Positions 1 to 12,088 are shown, counted from the first letter of the stretch. The stretch is DNA of 64,000 nucleotides from Marinomonas sp. CT5 (GCF_018336975.1 NZ_CP025572.1:2524332-2588331); one strand, 5' to 3'. Numbers and translations are program-made. Notes: generated from the sequence alone by a model not told the origin.

Positions 1-679
1 CAGCAGAGCACTAGAAGCTCTAAAAATGGTAGCACTAGATGATTATGGAGACCGTAAACCCTCGCAGCTTTCTGGTGGCCAACGTCAACGTGTTGCTCTT
101 GCTCGCGCACTGGTCAATCGACCTAGAGTGCTACTGTTAGACGAGCCCCTAGGTGCACTAGACCAAAAACTCAGAGAACAAATGCAGTCTGAACTCAAAT
201 CATTACAACGAAAATTAGGAATCACTTTCATTTTTGTCACCCATGACCAAAGTGAAGCGTTGTCTATGTCTGATCGAGTTGCTGTCTTTAATAACGGTAA
301 AATTGAACAGGTTGATTCGGCAAGAGCCCTTTATAATCAGCCAAAAACACGTTTTGTGGCTGAATTTGTTGGTACTTCAAATGTGATTTCAGGCTCTTTC
401 GCACATTCTTTAATCGGGCAAAATCGCACTTTTTCGATCCGGCCAGAACATATTATGCTCAATGAAAAGAGTGATGAAAAACTCATCACTACCGAAGGCA
501 CCATCAGCGAAATTCTCTATCACGGGGCCAATACTCGATTTGATATCAAGCTAAAATCGGGAGAAACAATCAGCTCCCAACGCCCCAATAATGCCCTATC
601 TGAAAGTTTGGTAAGTGGTAGTACTGTCAGTGTCAGCTGGCCTGAATCCTCAATGATTATGTTACATGAGGAAGCCTAA
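1..679 (+). CDS. ydcT: ABC transporter ATP-binding subunit, C-terminal part (YdcT/PotA type)
   Basis: The reading frame is open from the left edge, so the N-terminus (Walker A) lies outside the window. What remains shows the ABC signature [15 protein letters not shown], Walker [12 protein letters not shown], the H-loop in FVTHDQSEA, and a C-terminal TOBE-like regulatory domain with SIRPEHIML. This is the ATPase of a polyamine/opine-type importer and would energise the two permeases encoded immediately downstream. The next gene's Shine-Dalgarno sequence lies inside its last codons. The ydcT name rests on synteny with patD; potA or another spermidine/putrescine paralogue is the alternative. Confidence 0.85.
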   Translation, partial: SRALEALKMVALDDYGDRKPSQLSGGQRQRVALARALVNRPRVLLLDEPLGALDQKLREQMQSELKSLQRKLGITFIFVTHDQSEALSMSDRVAVFNNGKIEQVDSARALYNQPKTRFVAEFVGTSNVISGSFAHSLIGQNRTFSIRPEHIMLNEKSDEKLITTEGTISEILYHGANTRFDIKLKSGETISSQRPNNALSESLVSGSTVSVSWPESSMIMLHEEA

Positions 680-683
680 GATC

Positions 684-1619
684 ATGTCTCAGCTTACAAG
701 TAACAAAAGATCCATCCTACAAAGTTTCTCGGATACATTATACCGTCATCCAAACGCGTATTTGCTCTTGTTATTGTCGCTTCCACTACTTTGGTTTGGC
801 CTCATTTATATCGGCTCATTGCTCAATTTACTCTGGCAAAGTTTCTATTCGTTTGACGACTTCACCATGACGGTCATGCCGGACTTGACCCTAGCAAACT
901 TTAAAAACCTTTTTCAGCCAGGTAACTACGACATCATTGTTCGTACAGTAACCATGGCCATTAGTGTTTCAGTTTTTAGCGCCATTATTGCCTTTCCCAT
1001 AGCTTATTACATGGCTCGCTATGCAAGCGGCAAGACCAAAGCATTTTTCTATATTGCAGTCATGCTACCAATGTGGACAAGCTACATTGTAAAAGCCTAT
1101 GCATGGACGCTCATGCTGAGTAATGACGGGGTATTGCAGTGGTTTATTAACTTTCTTGCACTAAACCATGTTTTACAAATGATTCTGGACATTCCAGACA
1201 TTGGTGGTAATACGCTTTCCACCTCTCATTTAGGGCGTTTCCTTGTATTCACATACATTTGGTTACCTTTCATGATTCTCCCAATACAAGCGTCATTGGA
1301 GCGTTTACCACACTCCGTTCTCAATGCTTCTTCTGACCTTGGAGCGAAACCATCACAAACATTTCGACATGTCATATTACCCCTGTCGATTCCAGGTGTG
1401 GCTGCGGGCTCGATTTTTACCTTTTGTCTCACTTTAGGCGACTACATCATTCCGCAATTGGTTGGGCCTCCAGGCTTTTTCCTTGGCAACATGGTTTATG
1501 CACAACAGGGCTCGATTGGTAATATGCCAATGGCAGCCGCTTTTACAATGGTACCTATTATTTTGATTGCCATTTATCTTCGCTTAGCAAAACGTTTGGG
1601 GGCTTTCGATGCACTCTAA
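684..1619 (+). CDS. ydcU: ABC transporter permease (YdcU/PotB type)
   Basis: Inner-membrane permease of about 311 residues with roughly six hydrophobic segments and the EAA loop ([22 protein letters not shown] region, near residue 220) that docks onto the ATPase. I chose the ATG at 684 because GAGGAAG at 668-674 lies nine bases upstream; an in-frame ATG at 666 overlaps the previous gene but has no ribosome binding site. It overlaps the next permease by 11 bases, as expected for co-translated partner subunits. Substrate is inferred as putrescine or a related polyamine from the neighbouring patD. Confidence 0.85.
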   Translation: MSQLTSNKRSILQSFSDTLYRHPNAYLLLLLSLPLLWFGLIYIGSLLNLLWQSFYSFDDFTMTVMPDLTLANFKNLFQPGNYDIIVRTVTMAISVSVFSAIIAFPIAYYMARYASGKTKAFFYIAVMLPMWTSYIVKAYAWTLMLSNDGVLQWFINFLALNHVLQMILDIPDIGGNTLSTSHLGRFLVFTYIWLPFMILPIQASLERLPHSVLNASSDLGAKPSQTFRHVILPLSIPGVAAGSIFTFCLTLGDYIIPQLVGPPGFFLGNMVYAQQGSIGNMPMAAAFTMVPIILIAIYLRLAKRLGAFDAL

Positions 1620-2418
1620 TACACGCGCTCCTTGGTGGCTAACTTCTTTAGCGTGGGGAGGATTATTCTTTCTCCATTTCCCGATTATGATTATTGGCAT
1701 TTACGCCTTTAATACAGAAGAGTCCGCCTTCAGCTTTCCACCAAAAGGTTTTACTTTGCATTGGTTTGATTTAGCCATGCAGCGCGCTGACATTTTCGAT
1801 GCGCTTGGACTCTCTATGAAAGTGGCTTTTATGGCCACCATTATCGCTATTATTCTGGGTACAATGGCTGCTGCAGCTATGTATCGTCGAGCTTTTTTTG
1901 GTAAAGACACTCTTACCTTAGTTCTTATTATCCCTATTGCCCTACCAGGCATAGTGACAGGGCTAGCTTTATTAAGCACCTTTAAAAGACTTGATATTGA
2001 CCCAGGACTTTTAACGATTGTGATCGGACATGCAACATTTTGTGTTGTGCTGGTTTATAACAATGTTATTGCCAGACTAAGACGAATTTCTTACAGCCAA
2101 ATTGAAGCATCTATGGATTTAGGCGCCGATGGCTTTCAAACATTTCGTTATATTGTACTGCCCAACTTAGGTTCTGCTCTTTTGGCTGGTGGCATGTTGG
2201 CCTTCGCTCTCTCTTTTGATGAACTAATCGTTACAACCTTCACAGCAGGGCACGAACAAACTCTCCCACTCTGGCTGCTCAATCAGCTTACCCGACCACG
2301 AGACGTTCCTATTACGAACGTTGTCGCGCTTTTTGTCATGCTGGCCACCATGATTCCAGTCTTAGTCGCCCACCTCCTAACTCGCGGCGCAGAAGATGTT
2401 GGCGGTAGTGGTAAATAA
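1609..2418 (+). CDS. ydcV: ABC transporter permease (YdcV/PotC type)
   Basis: Second permease subunit, 269 residues, about six transmembrane segments, with the EAA motif [19 protein letters not shown] near residue 170. Its start overlaps the end of the first permease. The ATPase, PotB-type and PotC-type order is the standard one for spermidine/putrescine importers; the periplasmic binding protein is presumably upstream of the window. It is followed after 37 bases by patD, reproducing the order ydcTUV-patD known in enterobacteria. Confidence 0.85.
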   Translation: MHSNTRAPWWLTSLAWGGLFFLHFPIMIIGIYAFNTEESAFSFPPKGFTLHWFDLAMQRADIFDALGLSMKVAFMATIIAIILGTMAAAAMYRRAFFGKDTLTLVLIIPIALPGIVTGLALLSTFKRLDIDPGLLTIVIGHATFCVVLVYNNVIARLRRISYSQIEASMDLGADGFQTFRYIVLPNLGSALLAGGMLAFALSFDELIVTTFTAGHEQTLPLWLLNQLTRPRDVPITNVVALFVMLATMIPVLVAHLLTRGAEDVGGSGK

Positions 2419-2455
2419 AAACAGTTAACACCAAACACAATTAAAGGAGTTTGTT

Positions 2456-3880
2456 ATGACAAATCAATTATTGATTAATGGACAACTGATAGCAGGAAAA
2501 GGAGAAGAATTTGATATATACAACCCTGCGACTGGAGAAGTATTGCTAAGCATCCCTGAAGCCAGCTTGGAACAAGTCGATGCTGCTATTGATGCTGCTG
2601 AAACGGCCTTCAAGTCTTGGTCTCGAACCACACCTAAAGATCGCTCACTACTTCTACTGAAATTAGCAGATGCAATTGAGGAGAACAGCGAAACCCTATC
2701 TCGCTTAGAGTGTGATGACACAGGCAAACCTTATGCCGGCATGTTAAACGATGAAATTCCAGCTATCGCAGATGCTTTCCGCTTCTTTGCTGGAGCTTGT
2801 CGTTGCATGAATGGTTCTGCTTCTGCGGAATACATGGAAGGTCATACCTCAATGATTCGACGTGATCCAATAGGAGTCATCGCCTCCATTACTCCATGGA
2901 ACTATCCACTTCTTATGTTAGCGTGGAAGCTAGGACCCGCTATTGCGGCCGGTAATACTGTCGTATTAAAGCCATCTGAAATTACACCTCTTGCGACATT
3001 AAAATTAGCGGAAATAATTAATAACATTTTTCCGGCTGGGGTTATTAATATCATTTTTGGTCAGGGTAAAAGCGTAGGAGCACACCTAACAACGAGTGAC
3101 AAAGTTAGCATGGTTTCCCTAACAGGCTCCATCGCAACAGGACAAAATATCGCGGCTGCTAGTGCTTCCAATATGAAGCGCCTCCATATGGAACTCGGTG
3201 GTAAAGCGCCCGTTATTGTGTTTAACGATGCTGATTTCGAGGAAGCGATTCAAGGTGTTCGTGCATTTGGTTTTTATAATGCAGGTCAAGATTGCACGGC
3301 AGCATGTCGTATTTATGTTCAAAAAGACATTTACGATGAGTTTGTTAGCAAAATTACCCAGGCTGTTGCATCAATAAAAGTGGGTGCACCTTATGATGAA
3401 GACTCTGAAATGGGACCTTTAGTCAGCAAAGCACACTTTGATAAAGTAAGTGCCTTCGTTGAAAGAGCAAAATCGCAGAAGCATATTCGCATTACCACAG
3501 GTGGGCACCCTATTCCTGGCAATGGATATTTTTACGCTCCTACCGTTATTGCAGATGCAAAACAGAATGACGAAATTGTTCAACGAGAAGTGTTTGGGCC
3601 AGTCATCTCTATAACACCATTCGAAGACGAAGATGAAGCATTGACCTTTGCCAATGACTCTCAATACGGCTTAGCCTCGTCTATCTGGACACAAGATACC
3701 AGCCGTTCTGCAAGACTAGCCGCACGACTTCAGTATGGCTGCACATGGATAAATACTCACATGTTGCTAGCAACAGAAATGCCTCACGGTGGAATGAAAA
3801 TGTCTGGCTATGGCAAAGATATGTCCATGTATGGATTAGAAGACTACACAGTTGTAAGACACATTATGACTAAACATTAA
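2456..3880 (+). CDS. patD: gamma-aminobutyraldehyde dehydrogenase
   Basis: Oxidises 4-aminobutanal (from putrescine) to GABA with NAD+. The 474-residue length equals that of E. coli PatD (YdcW), and long stretches match what I remember of it, including [19 protein letters not shown] and [13 protein letters not shown]. Aldehyde dehydrogenase catalytic residues are visible: Asn149 in TPWNYP, Glu246 in MELGGK and the nucleophile Cys280 in [12 protein letters not shown] good ribosome binding site (AAAGGAG) precedes the ATG. With the upstream importer it forms a putrescine uptake and catabolism operon. A hairpin downstream (3895-3918) ends the unit or the convergent one. Betaine-aldehyde dehydrogenase is a less likely alternative. 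Confidence 0.92.
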   Translation: MTNQLLINGQLIAGKGEEFDIYNPATGEVLLSIPEASLEQVDAAIDAAETAFKSWSRTTPKDRSLLLLKLADAIEENSETLSRLECDDTGKPYAGMLNDEIPAIADAFRFFAGACRCMNGSASAEYMEGHTSMIRRDPIGVIASITPWNYPLLMLAWKLGPAIAAGNTVVLKPSEITPLATLKLAEIINNIFPAGVINIIFGQGKSVGAHLTTSDKVSMVSLTGSIATGQNIAAASASNMKRLHMELGGKAPVIVFNDADFEEAIQGVRAFGFYNAGQDCTAACRIYVQKDIYDEFVSKITQAVASIKVGAPYDEDSEMGPLVSKAHFDKVSAFVERAKSQKHIRITTGGHPIPGNGYFYAPTVIADAKQNDEIVQREVFGPVISITPFEDEDEALTFANDSQYGLASSIWTQDTSRSARLAARLQYGCTWINTHMLLATEMPHGGMKMSGYGKDMSMYGLEDYTVVRHIMTKH

Positions 3881-3894
3881 TCGAAGATAAAAAA

Positions 3895-3918
3895 GCCCCA
3901 GCATTTTATTGCTGGGGC
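3895..3918 (-). terminator. Rho-independent terminator of the Spy-like gene
   Basis: Perfect 8-bp GC-rich stem (GCCCCAGC / GCTGGGGC) with an 8-base loop. On the minus strand it is followed by a T tract (plus-strand A tract at 3888-3894), so it best terminates the minus-strand gene; plus-strand readout from patD lacks a T run. Confidence 0.8.
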
Positions 3919-3958
3919 AAGGCTCTCTCAATACAAAGGGAAATGTATCAATGAAATA

Positions 3959-4441
3959 TTAAGACTGAGGCTGAACTGGGGCTTCCAATTTTTCAATTTG
4001 CTTTGGTGTTAGCAATGCATAAAGTCCAGCACGATTTTTCGCATAAGCAACCGTTAGGTCTTCTGTTAATTCACCACTCTCTTCAGCAAGATCATCAACT
4101 TTATCCATATAATTTTTTGAACTAGGCGATAAACTGCTTATTTCAACTTGAGTACTGTGTAGCTTCTCTTGAATTTTACGAATAGCTTTTCCATCTTTCT
4201 CAAATAAATCCGCTACTTTAGCTTGTGTTTTTTCGTCTAAGCCAAGTTGCTGAGCCAAGCGGCTAGCAAGTTGTTCATGGCTTGGGGCAGAATTCATTGG
4301 AGCTTGCTGCGCTGCTTGGCCTTTTTCAGCACCCACTTCAGGTGATTTTGTGCCTGCATACGCATTGACGGCTATGCCAGTTATAATCGCGGCGCTCAAA
4401 CCGATCACACCAACAATTCCTGCTTTCTTACGATTAAACAT
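3959..4441 (-). CDS. Spy/CpxP-like periplasmic LTXXQ-family protein
   Basis: A 160-residue protein with a Lys/Arg-rich N-terminus, a hydrophobic signal segment (residues 8-28) and a likely cleavage after AYA near 29. The mature part is predicted helical and charged, and ends with LTPKQ (144-148), the LTxxQ motif of the Spy/CpxP family of periplasmic chaperones and envelope-stress or metal-stress sensors. AAGGAG lies before the ATG. A possible promoter (TTGACA at 4498-4503, TAGATT at 4477-4482, both on the minus strand, 15-bp spacer) lies upstream. It stands alone between two terminated or divergent units, so the actual stress signal cannot be inferred. Confidence 0.75.
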   Translation of the reverse strand: MFNRKKAGIVGVIGLSAAIITGIAVNAYAGTKSPEVGAEKGQAAQQAPMNSAPSHEQLASRLAQQLGLDEKTQAKVADLFEKDGKAIRKIQEKLHSTQVEISSLSPSSKNYMDKVDDLAEESGELTEDLTVAYAKNRAGLYALLTPKQIEKLEAPVQPQS

Positions 4442-4476
4442 AGTTAGCTCCTTAAGCTCTTTTCCTGTTTGGATGA

Positions 4477-4503
4477 AATCTATTATGTCGATTTATCTGT
4501 CAA
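4477..4503 (-). promoter_or_regulatory. Possible sigma-70 promoter for the Spy-like gene
   Basis: Minus-strand TTGACA (perfect -35) and TAGATT (-10-like) separated by 15 bases, about 36 bases before the start codon. The short spacer and imperfect -10 make this tentative. Confidence 0.35.
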
Positions 4504-4641
4504 ACCGAATCAAAGAGAGTGAATCGAGATGCACAACTTGTCATGAGAGTGTAAGGGAGAATGCGCATTCGCCGTTTTTTGCTGCCAACCGCGCACACGC
4601 GAACATATTCTTAGGCTACAGACTGGTTCAATTGACGTTAC

Positions 4642-4664
4642 GTCCTTTTTCTCAGAAAAAGGAC
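4642..4664. repeat. Perfect 11-bp inverted repeat with one-base centre
   Basis: GTCCTTTTTCT, one C, then AGAAAAAGGAC. Such an extended palindrome could be an operator, a cruciform or a weak bidirectional terminator downstream of the minus-strand gene at 4749. A related T-rich/A-rich palindrome occurs at 17312-17332. Confidence 0.6.
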
Positions 4665-4748
4665 TCAGGGTTAAACATTCATTAAGAAAGGAGTCGCTAT
4701 ATTAGGATCGGACGACTGGAGTAATTTGATCAGATTTGAGCCATTTAT

Positions 4749-5234
4749 TTATAATGAATCACTGAGCGAAGTTAATTCTTCAATATCAATCAAGTCCACT
4801 TCACGCCCCAATATTCGCTTGTACTGGACCAAACGATGGATCGGAATAACTGATAACTCAAGACCTTGATACGGCTTGATAACCGATTCAGCAAAATGGA
4901 TGTCGAGCAGGTGCCAAGTGCCATCTTCATGTGACTGTATCCTAGTGTATTCGGACAAGCCGATTTCAATTTTTTGGTTCTCATAAACCAATTGCAAATA
5001 TTCAAGATCCCAACCATATTCCGTATAACGAGCTAACGGCTTAGAAATATATTGAGCAACATGAGGCAAAATTTTATTCACGTCACTCTTGCAGATATAA
5101 AGATCTATATCTGCAACCTCACGACTACCGCCATGAACAGTCGCGGCTAAACCGCCAACAATCTGATACTCAATTTGCTCACTACTAAAAATCTGCTTGA
5201 GCCAAACTAAAGCCCGCGTCACGCGTGTATTCAT
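4749..5234 (-). CDS. Nucleotidyltransferase-like protein of unknown role
   Basis: 161 residues from the ATG at 5234, chosen because AAGGAAGGAG lies just upstream; an in-frame start at 5297 would add 21 residues without a good site. Residues 27-28 GG followed by GGSREVADIDLYI (35-47) look like the GG...DxD core of the polymerase-beta-type nucleotidyltransferase superfamily, as in small stand-alone or toxin-antitoxin nucleotidyltransferases. No partner antitoxin is adjacent. The function is not recognised beyond the fold. Confidence 0.6.
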   Translation of the reverse strand: MNTRVTRALVWLKQIFSSEQIEYQIVGGLAATVHGGSREVADIDLYICKSDVNKILPHVAQYISKPLARYTEYGWDLEYLQLVYENQKIEIGLSEYTRIQSHEDGTWHLLDIHFAESVIKPYQGLELSVIPIHRLVQYKRILGREVDLIDIEELTSLSDSL

Positions 5235-5416
5235 TGCTCCTTCCTTAATCCAATGTTTTAGCCAAACTCTAAGACCCTCATCGCATATCAACTTCAATCA
5301 GTTGTATTCGAAACCGCTTTAATCGATCACTCAAAATAGAATGATCAACAGGCAGTAAAGTAGCTTTTTAGTATCAAGCTTCTCATACCAACTAACTTTT
5401 TACAGTCGACTAGGTA

Positions 5417-6040
5417 TTAAAGAATAAGTTCTGATAGCTGTGACATATGTTGGATCTGTTGGACGCCAAACTTATTTATTTCATTCACCTCTGGTGCGTA
5501 GTAGATACTTTTCATACATGCTCTATTCGCGGCCTCCACTCCTAACAAACTGTCCTCAATCACCCAGCAATCATTGGGCGCTACTCCCATTACTTTTGCT
5601 GCGTGCAAAAACAATCCAGGTTCTGGCTTCCATGACCCCACATCGTATGAGCTAAAAATATTTTCATTAAAGTACTTAGCTAAACCGGTTACTTTTAGCG
5701 CTTGCTGGATTTTTGCTTGGGGGGCAGATGACGCTATGCAATAAGGTACGCTCAATGACTCTAGAATACCTTTAACACCATCATTTGCTTTGAGATGCTT
5801 ATCGAACAAGTCTGTCACTTTCAACCTGTACTCTTTCTCAAATGCTTTAGGTAGCTGAATAGAAAACTCCGTTTCCAAACTCACCAATATGTTTGCCAAT
5901 TTCCCACCACGAAATTTTTTCAGCAATTCCTTCGCTTGGCATTCAACTCCCAATTCTGCCAGTTGATATTCTAGTGCTAAATTACAGAGAAGCTCACTGT
6001 CAACTAACGTCCCATCACAATCAAAAATAATCAGCGGCAT
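5417..6040 (-). CDS. HAD-superfamily phosphatase (YieH-like)
   Basis: 207 residues with HAD motif I DCDGTLVDSE (7-16), motif II around IASSAP, motif III lysine in GSWKPEPGLF and motif IV VIEDSLLGVEAA. Overall arrangement and several stretches resemble E. coli YieH (6-phosphogluconate phosphatase) within the phosphoglycolate/beta-phosphoglucomutase subgroup. The substrate cannot be fixed from sequence. It lies about 100 bases after thiH on the same strand, so readthrough from the thiamine operon is possible, although no thiamine role is implied. Confidence 0.75.
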   Translation of the reverse strand: MPLIIFDCDGTLVDSELLCNLALEYQLAELGVECQAKELLKKFRGGKLANILVSLETEFSIQLPKAFEKEYRLKVTDLFDKHLKANDGVKGILESLSVPYCIASSAPQAKIQQALKVTGLAKYFNENIFSSYDVGSWKPEPGLFLHAAKVMGVAPNDCWVIEDSLLGVEAANRACMKSIYYAPEVNEINKFGVQQIQHMSQLSELIL

Positions 6041-6144
6041 ACTTCATATCACCCTTATACCTGATACTTATTCCAACCACTGATTATCCTCTGTTAAACG
6101 TAACTTTGTAAGGCTCTATGCTCCTATTTGATGTTCTTAGCTGG

Positions 6145-7311
6145 CTAAAGGTTAAGCGATGCATCCCAATCCTTCCAAACCACCTCGCGTCCTTGTGAAC
6201 GAATGGCGGCGGCCACTTGTGCCACACTGCGCTCGTCGCTGATTTCAAATTGCTCTAAGGCTTGCGGTGACTCTTTGGCATAACCGCCAGGTTGAGTTTT
6301 TGACTCTGCGCTCATGGTGGTAAACCCCATACGTATGGCATGATCACGAAACTCAGGAGACTCACGGGTAGATAAGCTCAGTTCCAAGTCGGCATCGAAC
6401 AAACGCCAAGCCGCGATCAACTGAACCAATTGACGATCCGAAATCACCGACTTGGGAACTATCCCCCCTTCACAAGGACGAATACGGGGAAATGCAACGC
6501 TATACCGGCTTTGCCAATAACGCTTTTGCAAATGGCGTAAGTGATGCGCCATCATCACCGAATCGGTACGCCAGTCCTCTAAGCCTAACAACACCCCCAA
6601 ACCAATTTTATGAATACCCGCCTGGCCGATTCTATCTGGAGCATCCAAACGATAATTAAAGTTGGATTTATTGCCTCTTAAATGATGCTCAAGATAGGTC
6701 TTACGGTGATAGGTTTCTTGATAGACCAACACACCATCCAATCCCATTCCTTGCAGCTGCTTATATTCACTTGCCTCTAATGGCTGAACTTCCATCGAAA
6801 GTTGACTAAAGGCAGGTTTAAACAAGGGCAACATGCGCTCAAAATAAGGCATAGAGACTTTCTTCGTCTCTCCAGTCACCAGCAAAATATGATCGAAGCC
6901 TTTTTCTTTAATCGCACGGATTTCACTTTGAATTTGACCTTCATCTAAAGTGAGACGTTTAATGGCATTACTCATTGAGAAGCCACAGTAGGTGCATTCA
7001 TTGGCACAAGTGTTAGATAAATACAAAGGCGCAAATAAACTCACGGTATTACCAAAGCGCTGCAAAGTAAGCTGTTCACTTTTGGCCACCATGTCGAATA
7101 AATAGGCTTCTGCTGCATGAGAAATTAATGCTGCAAAGTCGTCAATATCTCGCTTAGTTTTACTCAGCGCGCGCAGAACGTCTTGTTCTGTTTTCGTTTG
7201 ATGCAAGTCTGTCATGGCTTGCCAATCCGCCTGTTCAACAAAGTCGCTAAATTGACCTTTTACAGCAGGACTTTGTTCTAGCAGGCGTATCTTATGAGCA
7301 TTTTCGTTCAT
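6145..7311 (-). CDS. thiH: 2-iminoacetate synthase
   Basis: Radical-SAM enzyme that cleaves tyrosine to dehydroglycine, the glycine-derived donor for thiazole formation by ThiG. The CX3CX2C cluster motif is visible in NTCANECTYCGFSMSN near residue 100, and the C-terminal half has the BATS-type region expected for ThiH. Start is the ATG at 7311, which overlaps the thiG stop (ATGA). Use of ThiH instead of glycine oxidase ThiO fits a facultative or anaerobic-tolerant thiazole route. Last gene of the thi operon. Confidence 0.93.
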   Translation of the reverse strand: MNENAHKIRLLEQSPAVKGQFSDFVEQADWQAMTDLHQTKTEQDVLRALSKTKRDIDDFAALISHAAEAYLFDMVAKSEQLTLQRFGNTVSLFAPLYLSNTCANECTYCGFSMSNAIKRLTLDEGQIQSEIRAIKEKGFDHILLVTGETKKVSMPYFERMLPLFKPAFSQLSMEVQPLEASEYKQLQGMGLDGVLVYQETYHRKTYLEHHLRGNKSNFNYRLDAPDRIGQAGIHKIGLGVLLGLEDWRTDSVMMAHHLRHLQKRYWQSRYSVAFPRIRPCEGGIVPKSVISDRQLVQLIAAWRLFDADLELSLSTRESPEFRDHAIRMGFTTMSAESKTQPGGYAKESPQALEQFEISDERSVAQVAAAIRSQGREVVWKDWDASLNL

Positions 7312-8087
7312 CAAGACAAGGCTCCGATAAAGTCTGTCAAAGGACTGGTGGCTTGCGCTCGTAGACGTCGCTCCCCCAGCCCCGACTCATAGGCCATGCG
7401 ACCCGCTTCTACCGCTAAACGAAAGGCTTTACCCATTTGAGCAGGTTGTTTGGCAACAGCCATAGCAGTATTGACCAATACCGCATCCGCGCCCATTTCC
7501 ATAGCCAATGACGCGTCCGATGGGGCACCGATGCCAGCGTCGACAATAACTGGCACTCGGCTCTGCTCAATAATGATCTCTAAGAATGGGCGACTCGCTA
7601 GCCCCATATTCGAACCAATGGGTGAACCTAGTGGCATCACACATTGGCACCCCACCTCTTCCAGCCTTTTACAAAGCACAGGATCCGCATGAACATAAGG
7701 CATGACCACAAAGCCTTTTTGGATTAACTGCTCCGCCGCCAATAAAGTTTCCATTCCATCTGGCATTAAGTAACGTGGGTCGGGGTGAATTTCCAGCTTG
7801 ACCCAGTTGGTTTCTAACGCTTCTCTGGCGAGTTCAGCGGCGAATACTGCCTCTTTTGCGGTACGTGCACCCGATGTATTGGGCAGCAGTTTCAGTCCTT
7901 GTCGCTGCAATGGCTGAAGTATGTTGTCGGATTGATTTTTTAAATCCATGCGACGCAAAGACAAGGTAACCAATTCACTTTCACTGGCGGTTAGCGAATC
8001 CATCATGGCATCCGCACTGGCATACTTCCCCGTTCCGGTAAAAAGTCGAGAATGAAATTCATGATCAGCAATAATAAGTGATGACAT
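7311..8087 (-). CDS. thiG: thiazole synthase
   Basis: Condenses 1-deoxy-xylulose 5-phosphate, dehydroglycine and ThiS-thiocarboxylate to the thiazole phosphate. 258 residues from the ATG at 8087, preceded by AGGAGG; the longer in-frame extension overlaps thiS in another frame and is rejected. The Schiff-base lysine is Lys97 in [17 protein letters not shown], and the phosphate-binding region [12 protein letters not shown] is present. Translationally coupled to thiH. Confidence 0.95.
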   Translation of the reverse strand: MSSLIIADHEFHSRLFTGTGKYASADAMMDSLTASESELVTLSLRRMDLKNQSDNILQPLQRQGLKLLPNTSGARTAKEAVFAAELAREALETNWVKLEIHPDPRYLMPDGMETLLAAEQLIQKGFVVMPYVHADPVLCKRLEEVGCQCVMPLGSPIGSNMGLASRPFLEIIIEQSRVPVIVDAGIGAPSDASLAMEMGADAVLVNTAMAVAKQPAQMGKAFRLAVEAGRMAYESGLGERRLRAQATSPLTDFIGALS

Positions 8088-8088
8088 G

Positions 8089-8286
8089 TTAGCCTCCTGC
8101 AATGGATTCAAAAATAAAAACCTGACTGTGCTCACTCAACACCGTGCTGGCCCACATACTCTTGGGCACCACTTGCAGATCAATCGAAACAGCAATACCC
8201 TGCTGATTTTTCCCTAGCTCTAAAAGCAGGTCTTCTAAGGTTTCACCTAAGAACTCATGAGCCATATCGTTTACTAATAGTTTCAT
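8089..8286 (-). CDS. thiS: sulfur carrier protein ThiS
   Basis: 65-residue ubiquitin-like protein ending in the obligatory Gly-Gly (SIAGG) that is adenylated and thiocarboxylated to give sulfur to ThiG. Its start overlaps the thiDE stop (ATGA) and it ends one base before thiG. The activating enzyme ThiF is not encoded in the window, so it must be elsewhere or replaced by MoeB. Confidence 0.93.
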   Translation of the reverse strand: MKLLVNDMAHEFLGETLEDLLLELGKNQQGIAVSIDLQVVPKSMWASTVLSEHSQVFIFESIAGG

Positions 8287-9800
8287 TGATCACCTCGGGC
8301 ATTTTGTTCAAACAAAGCCACTAAAGAACGGGTCGCCTGTTCTGGCTCTGCGGCTTTGGTAATAGCAGTAACCAAGGCAACACTGTCCACTCCCGTTTGA
8401 GCGACAGCAGGAAGACGGTCGGCATTAATGCCACCAATTGCCACCGTCGGATACACACCTTTTAATAAGGAGGCATAGTGACTAAGTCGTTTAAGACCTT
8501 GCGGCTGGGATGGCATATCTTTCGTCTGTGTAGGGAAAATATGACCCAAAGCGATATAGCTGGGTTGAATGGATTGAGCTCGCGCAATTTCATAGTAACC
8601 GTGGGTGCTAATCCCCAATCGCAAGCCTGCTGCTTGTATCTTGGCTAAATCGGCGACCTCTATGTCTTCTTGACCAAGGTGCACCCCATAGGCACCGAAG
8701 CGAATCGCTTCTTGCCAGTAGTCATTTATAAACACTTGTGCCTCATATTGACGACCCAAAGCAATGGCTTGTTGAATCGTATTTTCCAAATCCACTGCAT
8801 TGGGGTCTTTAATACGCAATTGGGCGATTTTCACTCCTTGCTCAAGCACCAACGCAAGCCAGTCAACGGAATCTACCACGGGATACAAGCCCATTTGATC
8901 TGAATTTATTGGTACGAATGTTTGACTCACCGATCGAATATCTTGCTGTGGCGTCACAATCCTTGGCATGTTTTCCATTTGTAGAGGCCAACCAGGGCGA
9001 CCCAATGGCCCTGCTCCTGCTCCGATCTGCACACCACTTTTTAATGCTCCAGTGATATAGGCCTTCGCCATGGTCATCGCATCCAATAAGTCATAACCGT
9101 GAGCAATAAAGCTGGCTAAAGCGGTCGACAAAGTGCAACCTGTGCCTCGCGTGTTATGCACGCTGAGTCGCTGGCAAGCATAACCTAGGATAGAGTTCCG
9201 CCCAATCAACCAATCAGTCGCCACGTCTTCAGCACCACTGTGTCCACCTTTAATTAACCAGTGTCGCTCAGCACCTTCTAAATAAGGCATCAGCTTTGAC
9301 TGAATTTCTTCGACCGGACGTTCACCCGACAAGCCTGTCAGGATAGAAAACTCCATCAGATTTGGCGTAATAACATCCACATAGGGTAAGACGTAATCCA
9401 ATAAGTTGGCGGCTACATCACTTTGTTGCAATTGATTACCCGCTTCACTACTCGCCGCCATCACAGGATCAAAAATCACAGGGACATTAGGCATATAGGT
9501 TTTAATCAGCCTTAACCAATTCGAACAGGCTCTTACTATAGCAATGGAAGGAAGTAAGCTGATCTTAATCGCATCCGGCGGCACATCATCCAACAAGGTC
9601 TGCCACTGCTCATCAAACATAGCCAACGACACAGGCTCCACCGAACGCACTTCTTTGGAGTTCTGCGCTGTGATGCAAGTAATGATAGTCTGTACGTGGC
9701 AAGCCAAATCTTGCCCCGTACGTAAATCCGCTTGAAGTCCCGCGTGGGCGGACGAATCCGATCCACCCACGCACCAAACAACAGGAGGTTTTATTGTCAT
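8283..9800 (-). CDS. thiDE: Bifunctional HMP-P kinase / thiamine-phosphate synthase (ThiD-ThiE fusion)
   Basis: 505 residues. The N-terminal half (about 1-265) is ThiD: GGSDSSAHAGLQADLRT near residue 13, FDPVMAASS, and the anion-hole motif NTRGTGCTLS. After a linker, residues about 300-500 are ThiE: QLRIKDP, FINDYWQEAI, GVHLGQEDI, IFPTQTKDMPS and VAIGGI. It phosphorylates hydroxymethylpyrimidine phosphate and couples it with thiazole phosphate. The fusion puts both steps in one chain between thiC and thiS. Confidence 0.92.
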   Translation of the reverse strand: MTIKPPVVWCVGGSDSSAHAGLQADLRTGQDLACHVQTIITCITAQNSKEVRSVEPVSLAMFDEQWQTLLDDVPPDAIKISLLPSIAIVRACSNWLRLIKTYMPNVPVIFDPVMAASSEAGNQLQQSDVAANLLDYVLPYVDVITPNLMEFSILTGLSGERPVEEIQSKLMPYLEGAERHWLIKGGHSGAEDVATDWLIGRNSILGYACQRLSVHNTRGTGCTLSTALASFIAHGYDLLDAMTMAKAYITGALKSGVQIGAGAGPLGRPGWPLQMENMPRIVTPQQDIRSVSQTFVPINSDQMGLYPVVDSVDWLALVLEQGVKIAQLRIKDPNAVDLENTIQQAIALGRQYEAQVFINDYWQEAIRFGAYGVHLGQEDIEVADLAKIQAAGLRLGISTHGYYEIARAQSIQPSYIALGHIFPTQTKDMPSQPQGLKRLSHYASLLKGVYPTVAIGGINADRLPAVAQTGVDSVALVTAITKAAEPEQATRSLVALFEQNARGDQ

Positions 9801-9814
9801 AAATCCCCCTTCGT

Positions 9815-11854
<2,040 letters not shown>

Positions 11855-11933
11855 TTACAGGCAAACGCACTAGGGGCGTTTATTGCAAAACATGAACCCT
11901 GATTATATGAAAGGAGGCTTTAACAATATGACA

Positions 11934-11970
11934 GCATCGATTCCATAAAAATCAGGAGTTCATTCGATGC
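11934..11970 (-). promoter_or_regulatory. Possible expression-platform hairpin of the thi leader
   Basis: GCATCGA and TCGATGC pair across 23 bases between the aptamer and thiC. It could be part of the switching structure, but no T run follows, so the mechanism (translational or transcriptional) is unclear. Confidence 0.3.
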
Positions 11971-11997
11971 AGATAAGAAAAATAGAGACTTTCTTGT

Positions 11998-12078
11998 TTC
12001 CTACGCGGGTATTAGCCCGATCAGGTTCTGCGGATCCCGCACTTAATTATGCGATCTCAGCCAAATGGCACTCCGACA
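11998..12078 (-). promoter_or_regulatory. TPP riboswitch (thi-box) of thiC
   Basis: On the minus strand the conserved pieces occur in order: GGAGTGCC, GGCTGAGAT, AGAACCTGATC and GGCTAATACCCGCGTAGGAA. This is the classic thi-box. It starts a few bases after the predicted transcription start and lies about 195 bases before thiC. TPP binding should repress the whole thiC-thiDE-thiS-thiG-thiH unit. Confidence 0.95.
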
Positions 12079-12088
12079 AGTAGAGCTG

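Larger units (their letters stand above)
4442..4748. other. 307-bp intergenic stretch with a near-perfect palindrome
   Basis: No credible gene is seen. The right part carries a long palindrome at 4642-4664 (listed separately) and the left part the tentative promoter of the Spy-like gene. The 3' end abuts the nucleotidyltransferase-like gene, for which no terminator is obvious. Confidence 0.5.

Noticed and set aside
4350..4685. Plus-strand open frame of 111 codons across the Spy-like gene start
   Set aside because: Overlaps the signal-peptide region of the minus-strand gene; no ribosome binding site and no recognisable protein pattern.
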